Shown here piece after piece: positions 47,359 to 56,087 of a stretch of 64,000 bases of DNA. Every line of letters starts with the position of its first letter. The first letter of the stretch is position 1. Below the pieces are notes generated by a model. That model ran no database searches. It was not told the DNA's origin and worked only from the letters and a program-made list of their open reading frames with translations. The DNA comes from JACCSI01 sp963815285 (lineage in GTDB: Bacteria > Acidobacteriota > Vicinamibacteria > Vicinamibacterales > UBA2999), in NCBI GenBank assembly GCA_963815285.1, contig CAWFGB010000008.1, positions 868,001 to 932,000 on the forward strand. The letters run 5' to 3'. Made by a program: the position numbers and the translations under genes.

Positions 47359-47949
47359 CTACTGGACGCGCAGCGAGGCCGCAGCGCTCGGGACGATGCC
47401 GCGTTCCGCGAGCAGGTCGCCATTCCGCCTGCTGCCGGTTCGAACCCACTTTTCGTAGAGCCGCAGCAGATCGGCGTCGCTGGTGAGTGAGGTGCGGGCG
47501 CTGACCTCGGAGAGCACATCCACGAACGCGACGAACTTCTCCGACAGCTCGGCGAAGATTGGCGACAGCGTGTCATCGGTCGTGCCCAGCGAGCGATAGG
47601 CATAGCCACCAAGCGAGACGTAGTAGTCCACATCCACCAGGCTGCGCCGCAGGCTGTCCGAAAAGAATCCCGAAATGAAGAGAGACGCGTCGCCGACCTG
47701 CTTGAGGCCCAGGCGCTGAAGGCTGCCGCCGGTGTGCAGCGCGCGCAAAAGTTTGATGCCTAAGGGTTCCTCGCATCCCATCGGGTCGCTGGTTCCGGAG
47801 CGGGGCATCTGCACGCACTCGGACAAGAGACTGACGACGTAATAGGAGGTGAGGGGCTGAGGCCGGAGACGTTGACGCTCGCAAGCAGCTTCAACCTGTT
47901 CTTTGAAGAACTCCAGGGGCGTCTGGGCATGCACCAGTGACTCGTTCAT
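47359..47949 (-). CDS. Conserved hypothetical protein
   Basis: 196 residues, no named domain. The protein is soluble and mostly helical, with LTSYYVVSLLSECVQ near the N-terminus and a conserved-looking SLFISGFFSDSLRR...DVDYYVSLGGYAYRSL block in the middle. I recall similar proteins as uncharacterised families in several phyla. The ATG at 47949 follows gaggtg at good spacing; two earlier in-frame starts lie within six bases. Divergent from the Cys-rich gene at 48041, converging on ridA. Confidence 0.75.
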   Translation of the reverse strand: MNESLVHAQTPLEFFKEQVEAACERQRLRPQPLTSYYVVSLLSECVQMPRSGTSDPMGCEEPLGIKLLRALHTGGSLQRLGLKQVGDASLFISGFFSDSLRRSLVDVDYYVSLGGYAYRSLGTTDDTLSPIFAELSEKFVAFVDVLSEVSARTSLTSDADLLRLYEKWVRTGSRRNGDLLAERGIVPSAAASLRVQ

Positions 47950-48040
47950 CATCACCTCGCGATTCGGGCCTGTGCAAGCTGCGTTCCGCCACGTTGACGG
48001 AATTTGGCGGCGATTATACGGAGTCAGTTAAGCTGAGGCA

Positions 48041-48670
48041 ATGACCTGTCCTCTGTGCCGCGCGCGGAAGGCGAAGAGAACCTGCCCTGGCGTCGGACAG
48101 CAAATCTGCACGGTGTGCTGCGGGACCAAGCGTCTCGTCGAAATTGCATGCCCGCCGACCTGCATTTACCTGACGACCGGGCAGCGCCATCCCGCGGCAA
48201 TTGTGAGGCGGCAGCAGGAGCAGGACCTGACTGTGTTGCTGACGGCGCTCGGCCGGCTGTCCGAGCCGCAGTTACAGATTTTCTTTGTGCTTCACGCATT
48301 CATCTCGCGGTTCACGCCTGATGGGTTGCCCCTCGTCGACGCTGATGTCGCCGACGCCGTCGGCGCCCTGGCTACAAGCTTCGAAACCGCCAGCCGCGGA
48401 GTGCTTTACGAAGGACAGGCTTCGTCTCCTGCAGGCGAAGCCCTCCGCCGAGAGTTGAAGACCTATCTTGCGAAGCTGGCCGGCGAGGGCGGTGGCGCCC
48501 GGCTGGAGCGAGAGGTGGCGGTGGTGCTGCGGGGCATCGAACGCGGCGCCAGACACGAGGCCCCGGGTATTGGCGACGGACCAGTAGATTACCTGACTCT
48601 GGTCTCTCGAATCCTCCAGGAGCGGCCGCCGAATGCCGCGCAGGCCAACTCGCGTATCATTCTCCCCTGA
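48041..48670 (+). CDS. Hypothetical protein with N-terminal cysteine-rich zinc-ribbon-like domain
   Basis: 209 residues. The first 41 hold eight cysteines (CPLC, CPG, ICTVCCG, CPPTC) interspersed with basic residues, the look of a double zinc-binding module. The remainder is helical and acidic/neutral with no recognisable motif, and includes FFVLHAFISRF. No signal peptide; probably a cytoplasmic nucleic-acid- or protein-binding factor. It is divergent from the hypothetical gene at 47359-47949, 91 bases away. I do not recognise a characterised relative. Confidence 0.72.
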   Translation: MTCPLCRARKAKRTCPGVGQQICTVCCGTKRLVEIACPPTCIYLTTGQRHPAAIVRRQQEQDLTVLLTALGRLSEPQLQIFFVLHAFISRFTPDGLPLVDADVADAVGALATSFETASRGVLYEGQASSPAGEALRRELKTYLAKLAGEGGGARLEREVAVVLRGIERGARHEAPGIGDGPVDYLTLVSRILQERPPNAAQANSRIILP

Positions 48671-49098
48671 GCCGGCCGCGGCCACAGTGTGGGTGTATTG
48701 CCACGGACCGCGGCATGTAGTACACTCCCCGGTTCGCTTATGTCCCCGTTAGGCGACACTTCAATTTCGTAACTCAGCGGCGAACCCAAATTGTCCGAGC
48801 GGCGTCTAATGCAGTGAACGGTGTTCGGACCAAGCGGCTTGTCGGTTGGGTGAGGGTTGTAAGTAGTTGTAATCAAGAGGTTTACGAAGCATTTTTTAGG
48901 GTAAAAGGAGCAGCCGGGTTCCCCTGGACGTTCCCCAAGGCGCCGCAATCATTCCCCTAGCGTGCTCACGTCGACTTTCATTTGCGTTCCCGGTCGCTGA
49001 TACGGCCGGTTAATACTCGGGCACGTTCTTTGCTTAAAGGGCGTGCATCATCCGGTCCCGAACGAACGTCGGCGACTCGGAAAGGAGCGGTTGGCATC
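48671..49098. other. Gene-free stretch with possible structured leader
   Basis: About 430 bases without a convincing gene. A GGTTCGC/GCGAACC pair (around 48732 and 48780) could close a 43-base loop. An AT-rich patch (about 48855-48905, with attttttag and gtaaaagg) stands out from the GC-rich surroundings. The sigma-54-like site is at 49019-49033. I recognise no riboswitch or known RNA. Confidence 0.45.
49019..49033 (+). promoter_or_regulatory. Sigma-54-like -24/-12 promoter
   Basis: GGGCACG, four bases, then TTGC gives GG and GC dinucleotides ten bases apart, matching the sigma-54 consensus TGGCACG-N4-TTGC in all but the first base. It lies about 65 bases upstream of the DksA-like ATG. No sigma-54 gene or enhancer-binding activator is in the window. 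Confidence 0.55.
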
Positions 49099-49560
49099 AT
49101 GGCGAAGGCATCGAAGCGCACGACAACGGTTACACCCCCTGACGCTTCACGGTATGACGAACTCAAGCGGATGCTGCAGGATCGTCAACGCGAACTGATC
49201 GTGGAAGTCCAGGGCAAGATTCGCGGTGTCCGTGCCGATGGCGCGGAGAAGCCGCACGAAGTCATGGATCAGGGCGAGACCTCCGAGGTCGACATCCAGG
49301 AGGACATCGAGCTGGCCCTGATTCAGATGAAGGCGGAAACTCTCAATAAAATCAACGAAGCGCTGGCGCGTCTCGAAGAGGGCCGTTATGGCCTCTGCTT
49401 CGAGTGCGGCGAAGAGATCGCTGAAGCGCGACTGCGCGCGTTGCCCTTCGCGGTCCGTTGCAAGGATTGCGAGGAGGCCCGCGAAATAGCCGCGCAGCGC
49501 GAGCGCTCGCTGGCGCAGCGCCGCGGTTCGTCGAGCCTGTTCTACGACCTTCAGGGCTAA
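49099..49560 (+). CDS. TraR/DksA family zinc-finger transcription factor
   Basis: 153 residues. A coiled-coil-like helical region (about 15-95) is followed by the C4 zinc finger CFEC...CKDC. DksA-family proteins enter the RNA polymerase secondary channel and act with ppGpp. The aspartates at the E. coli DksA coiled-coil tip are not clearly present, so it may be a distinct paralogue. The frame is open upstream to 48982; the ATG at 49099 with aaaggagcgg is preferred. A sigma-54-like site lies upstream and rel is nearby. Confidence 0.87.
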   Translation: MAKASKRTTTVTPPDASRYDELKRMLQDRQRELIVEVQGKIRGVRADGAEKPHEVMDQGETSEVDIQEDIELALIQMKAETLNKINEALARLEEGRYGLCFECGEEIAEARLRALPFAVRCKDCEEAREIAAQRERSLAQRRGSSSLFYDLQG

Positions 49561-49590
49561 CCACGGCTCGACGCAACGTCTGCGTGGGTG

Positions 49591-49609
49591 GGGCTCCGTC
49601 GGGGAGCCC
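49591..49609. terminator. Hairpin after the DksA-like gene
   Basis: gggctcc and ggagccc arms with a 5-base loop, 30 bases past the stop. A C-rich rather than T-rich tract follows, so termination is uncertain. Confidence 0.4.
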
Positions 49610-49735
49610 TCCCGCGCCTCCCCCGCTTACCCCTCACCCCCGGCTTCCTTCCGAGACAACCGTTTTTGTGCGGCCGTGATTTGGTTTCGCTTACGGCAGC
49701 AACCGTGCTATTGAACTGCTGCTCCTGAGGGATCG

Positions 49736-52194
<2,459 letters not shown>

Positions 52195-52198
<4 letters not shown>

Positions 52199-53076
52199 TC
52201 GTCGTCTATTCGGCGCGTTATCAGATCGATATCGGCTCGCACGTCTTTCCGACGCGCAAATACCACCTGTTGCACGAGCGCATTCGCGCCTCGACCGTCG
52301 ACGCCAACATCGTCGAGCCGCAGGCCGCCACATGGGAGCAGCTCGCCCTCGTCCACAGCGATGAGTACCTCAACAAGCTGCAGACCGGCGCATTCGAGTG
52401 GAACGAGTTGGCCCTGCTGGAGATCCCCTGGTCGCCTGAAGTCGTCGAGGGATTCCGTTTAATGACCGGCGGCACCATCCAGGCCGCTTACCTGGCCCTC
52501 GAGACCGGCAGCCCGGGGTTCCATATCGGCGGTGGATTCCACCACGCGTTTGCCAGCCACGGCGAGGGCTTCTGCCTGTTCAATGACGTCGCCGTGGCGA
52601 TACGAGTGCTGCTGGCCGACGCGGTCATCGAGCGGGCAGCCGTGATCGACCTCGACGTGCATCACGGCAACGGTACGGCGTTCATCTTCGAGAGTGACCC
52701 CCGCGTCTTCACGTTCTCGATGCATCAGGAGTACAACTACCCGGTGCACAAGCCGCGCGGGTCGCTCGATATTGGTTTGCCCGATGGGACCAATGACGAC
52801 CTGTATCTCGAACGGCTGCGGAGTACGTTGCCCGAGGTCATGGCGGTTGCGCCGCAAATCGTGTTCTACCTGGCGGGGGCCGATCCATTCGAAGACGATC
52901 AGCTCGGCGGACTGGCGCTGAGCAAGTCAGGATTGCGGCACCGCGATCGCGTCGTGCTCGACGCGTGCAACGCAAGCGGCATCCCGGTGGTCATCCTTCT
53001 TGCCGGCGGATACGCGCGGCGGCTGGAGGACACCGTGGACATTCACTTCGCCACCTACGAGGAAGCTCACCTGTAG
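52195..53076 (+). CDS. Histone deacetylase/acetoin utilisation family protein
   Basis: 293-residue zinc hydrolase of the HDAC-like superfamily (AcuC, acetylpolyamine amidohydrolases). The catalytic GGGFHHAFASHGEGFC holds the tandem histidines, VIDLDVHHGNGTA and AGADPFEDDQLGG the zinc ligands. Substrates in bacteria are acetyl-lysine proteins or acetylated polyamines. It overlaps the lon stop by four bases, so the two are made from one message; the pairing may link deacylation with proteolysis, though that is inference. Confidence 0.88.
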
Positions 53077-53116
53077 CGGCCGGTCACGAGACCGATGCGA
53101 AAACTGACTGCCGCCC

Positions 53117-53650
53117 TCAGTCCATCAACAACGTCAGTCCCACAGCCGTCTTCAAATCGACGATGTCGCCGGCGTCGAGCATCTCGCGCGCCTCATCGAG
53201 TGTGAACCGACGCGGCTCGATGTCCTCGTCTTCATCCTTGCGAACCGCTGAATCGGGCGCGGGATCGGTCAGCTGGTCGCAGACGTAAAAGTGCATGACC
53301 TCGTCGCAAAACCCTGGCGTCGGGAAGAAGGAACGAAGGCGCGCGACACGCCGTGGGACCTGGCCGATCTCCTCTTCGCACTCACGTGCGGCGGCCTCCG
53401 TTGGATCCTCGCCCGGCTTCAAGGTACCGGCCGGCAGTTCCCAGAGCCACCGATCGATCGTGTAACGGTACTGGCGGATCAGGATGATCTCGTCGGCCGA
53501 CGGCATCGGCATCAGGACCACCGATCCTGGGTGCCGCACGACGTCCATGTCGACGGTGTGGCCCGACGGCAGGTGGACGCGATCGACCTCGAGCGTGAAT
53601 ACCCGTCCTTCATAGACCGTGCGCCGCTGTTCAAGCTTCGCTGTCTTCAT
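53117..53650 (-). CDS. Nudix hydrolase, ADP-ribose pyrophosphatase-like
   Basis: 177-residue Nudix protein. The Nudix box reads GTLKPGEDPTEAAARECEEE plus IGQV, matching GX5EX7REUXEEXGU. The upstream sequence (VVLMPMPSADEIILIRQYRY...WELPAG) resembles ADP-ribose pyrophosphatases (NudF-type), which split ADP-ribose to AMP and ribose phosphate. The ATG at 53650 overlaps rluD by 20 bases; the earlier ATG would overlap more. It is the last gene of the ileS run. Confidence 0.87.
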   Translation of the reverse strand: MKTAKLEQRRTVYEGRVFTLEVDRVHLPSGHTVDMDVVRHPGSVVLMPMPSADEIILIRQYRYTIDRWLWELPAGTLKPGEDPTEAAARECEEEIGQVPRRVARLRSFFPTPGFCDEVMHFYVCDQLTDPAPDSAVRKDEDEDIEPRRFTLDEAREMLDAGDIVDLKTAVGLTLLMD

Positions 53651-54656
53651 CACCGATCGCTCCGTGTTCTCCATCCAGGTCGTTCTCCGCGTCGTCCGCG
53701 GCGACGGGGCCTTCGAGCATGCTGAGTAGCTGCGGCTCGACGCCGTCGAGCGCCGCGCGTAGATCGTCCGGCAACGGGGCCTTGAACTCGAGGGATTCCG
53801 CCGTGCAAGGATGGCTGAAGGCGAGCCGCTCGGCGTGCAGGAACGGACGGGTCAGGCGCTGCAGCACGCGAAGCTCGTGCGGCACCCGGCGATGGACCCC
53901 GCCATACAGTGAGTCGCCGACAATGGGGTGGCCAATGGCATTGAGGTGCACGCGAATCTGGTGCGTCCTGCCGGTCTGGATCGCAATGCGGAGCAGCGAC
54001 AGACCGGGCACATGACGCGCCCAAGTGACGCGCGTCACGGCCGAACGGGCGCGGCGCGCACGGGTCGAGATCTTCTCGCGGTGGACCGGGTCGCGGCCAA
54101 TGGGTATATCGATGCGCTTGCGCTGGTGCACGAGCCCCCAGACGAGGGCGACGTATTCCTTCTCGACTTCACGATCCTGGAATTGCCGCGCCAGCTCCTG
54201 GTGGGCGGCGTCGTTCTTCGCCACCACCATGACCCCCGACGTTCCCTTGTCGAGCCTGTGGACGATGCCCGGCCGCAGTTGGCCACCGATCCCGCTGAGG
54301 TCGGTCACATGATGGAGGAGCGCATTGACCAGCGTGCCGCCGCCGTGTCCGGCGCCGGGGTGCACCACCATGCCGGCCGGCTTGTTGATGACGATGAGGT
54401 CACGATCCTCGAACAGGACCTCGAGGGGGATCTCTTCGGCGGCGGGAGTTGCGGCCACCGGCTCGGGCAGGTTTACGGAGATGACATCCCCGTCCTTGAC
54501 GGCGGTGTTGGGCTTGACGGTCTTTACCCGCGCGAGCGAAACGTGGCCTTCGTCAATCAGCCGCTGAATCTGCGAGCGCGAGTGGCCGGCGATCTCGCTC
54601 GCGAGCACGCGATCGAGGCGCAGGCCATCGTGTTCAGGTTGGATGGTGATCACCAT
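53631..54656 (-). CDS. rluD: RluA-family 23S rRNA pseudouridine synthase, RluD-like
   Basis: 341 residues: an S4 RNA-binding domain (about 10-75) and the pseudouridine synthase domain with the catalytic HRLDKGTSG motif (Asp) and later RTHQIRVHL. RluD modifies the decoding-region helix 69 of 23S rRNA. The C-terminal 25 residues are very acidic (DDAENDLDGEHG), an addition to the family core. The ATG at 54656 matches the family start; the frame upstream encodes an unrelated hydrophobic stretch. Location between lgt and a Nudix gene suits the common lspA-rluD neighbourhood. Confidence 0.92.
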   Translation of the reverse strand: MVITIQPEHDGLRLDRVLASEIAGHSRSQIQRLIDEGHVSLARVKTVKPNTAVKDGDVISVNLPEPVAATPAAEEIPLEVLFEDRDLIVINKPAGMVVHPGAGHGGGTLVNALLHHVTDLSGIGGQLRPGIVHRLDKGTSGVMVVAKNDAAHQELARQFQDREVEKEYVALVWGLVHQRKRIDIPIGRDPVHREKISTRARRARSAVTRVTWARHVPGLSLLRIAIQTGRTHQIRVHLNAIGHPIVGDSLYGGVHRRVPHELRVLQRLTRPFLHAERLAFSHPCTAESLEFKAPLPDDLRAALDGVEPQLLSMLEGPVAADDAENDLDGEHGAIGDEDSEA

Positions 54657-54748
54657 CTGGCGCTCGGCAGTCACGACGGAGACGAAGGACACCAAGGCCA
54701 CGAAGGGTATAACAGGTCTGCTTCGCACGAGCGGTCAAACAACCTGTT

Positions 54749-54786
54749 CCTCGTGTCCATCGTGCCCTTCGTGTGTCCCTCGTGCT
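54749..54786. repeat. Degenerate TCGTGTCC repeats between rluD and lgt
   Basis: TCGTG recurs at 54751, 54760, 54769 and 54780 (roughly every 9-11 bases) with TCC/CCC between; cacgaaggg at 54701 is the inverse of cccttcgtg at 54764 and could form a long-loop hairpin. No gene in this interval. Confidence 0.55.
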
Positions 54787-55603
54787 ACGCGAAACGCGTC
54801 TTCCTCGGTCTTGCGGGCAGTTCAGCCTGCGGCCGCGAAGGCCGGCTCAGATACCACAGCATGAACAGGCTGAGCGGGAAGAGGACAAGCGAGATCAGCT
54901 GCGACGTCGAGAGACCCCCGAGCGGCATGCCGCGATCGTCCCCGCGGTAGAACTCGATGGTGAAACGCGAGATCGCATAGAACAGCACGAACAGCCAGAA
55001 GGTTCGTCCCTGGAACGGGCGGCCGCGGCGTTCCAGCCCAAGCAGCAACAGCAGGATGATGAGCCCCGCCGCCGATTCGTAGACCTGGGTCGGGTGGAGC
55101 GGGATGTTCAAGGGGGTTCCCACGTTGAGATTCGCGATCGGATCGGTAAACGTCACGGCCCAGGCAACGTCCGTCGGTCTGCCGAAGCAGCAACCCGCCA
55201 GCAGGCAGCCAAGGCGTCCGACCATGTATCCCAGCGCGATACCAGGTGCGAAGAGGTCCCCTGAGGTCCAGAGCGGCAGCTTGTGTTTGCGCACCTGATA
55301 AATGCACACCACGACGGCCGCGATCAACCCGCCGTAGAACACACCGCCGGAACGCAGCAGGGTCGTGAATTCCTGCCAGCTGCTCGTGAACTGGTCGAAG
55401 TCGACGATGAAGAGCAGCGCCTTGGCACCGATGAGCGCGGCGATGATGACCCAGATACCGAGGTCGAGCACCTTGTTGGGGTCGAGCCCGGCCTGCCGGG
55501 CGCGCCGGGCCGCCATCCACAGGCCAAGCAGATACGCGGCGGCCAGCAGGACGCCATACGAGTAGATCGTGATTGGTCCGAGCTCAAACAGAATTGGATG
55601 CAC
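54785..55603 (-). CDS. lgt: Prolipoprotein diacylglyceryl transferase
   Basis: 272-residue polytopic enzyme that adds diacylglycerol to the lipobox cysteine of prolipoproteins. GRLGCLLAGCCFGRPT and the preceding histidine-containing YSYGVLLAAAY region carry the family signature and the catalytic residues; about seven transmembrane segments. The start overlaps lspA by 20 bases. The window itself encodes at least two probable lipoproteins as potential clients (22725-24887 and 43040-44011). Confidence 0.95.
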   Translation of the reverse strand: MHPILFELGPITIYSYGVLLAAAYLLGLWMAARRARQAGLDPNKVLDLGIWVIIAALIGAKALLFIVDFDQFTSSWQEFTTLLRSGGVFYGGLIAAVVVCIYQVRKHKLPLWTSGDLFAPGIALGYMVGRLGCLLAGCCFGRPTDVAWAVTFTDPIANLNVGTPLNIPLHPTQVYESAAGLIILLLLLGLERRGRPFQGRTFWLFVLFYAISRFTIEFYRGDDRGMPLGGLSTSQLISLVLFPLSLFMLWYLSRPSRPQAELPARPRKTRFA

Positions 55604-56087
55604 GGCGTCCCAGCCCTATCAAATCGAGAATCATCAGGATTACGCCAATGGAAATGGCGGCATCGGCCACGTTGAACGCCCAGAAGTGCCAGCCTTGCCA
55701 CGACGCGTCCACGAAGTCGAGCACATACCCGGCCGCGGCCCTGTCGATCAGGTTGCCGATTGCTCCCCCAAGGATGCAGGCGACGCCGAGCCGCGCCAGC
55801 CGCTCGCCCGGCGGAATCGACATGGCGTACCAAGCCACCCCCGAGAGCGCCAGCGTGGCCACCACCATGAGCAGCACCGTCTTGCCCGGAAAGTCCATCG
55901 AGTTGAACAGCCCGAACGCGGCGCCGGTGTTGTGAACCCGGGTCAGTGACAGCAGATCCGGGATCACCGGGATGCTCTCGTGAAGCTCCAGCGCGCGTCT
56001 GACCAGGGCCTTCGTGACCTGGTCCGCAATCACGAGGATCAACACCAGCATCCACTCGAACCGGTGCGACAGCACAGATGCCGCCAC
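55584..56087 (-). CDS. lspA: Signal peptidase II (lipoprotein signal peptidase)
   Basis: 167-residue aspartic protease that cleaves the signal peptide after Lgt has acted. The two catalytic aspartates are in GNLIDR and FNVADAAI; VHNTGAAFGLF is also typical. Four transmembrane helices. The GTG start shares one base with the ileS stop (TAGTG), so ileS, lspA and lgt are translationally coupled, a classic arrangement. Confidence 0.96.
   Translation of the reverse strand: MAASVLSHRFEWMLVLILVIADQVTKALVRRALELHESIPVIPDLLSLTRVHNTGAAFGLFNSMDFPGKTVLLMVVATLALSGVAWYAMSIPPGERLARLGVACILGGAIGNLIDRAAAGYVLDFVDASWQGWHFWAFNVADAAISIGVILMILDLIGLGRRASNSV

Noticed and set aside
47437..47447. GGTTCGAACCC, which resembles a tRNA T-arm
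   Set aside because: It lies within the coding sequence of the hypothetical gene and no acceptor or anticodon stem can be found around it.
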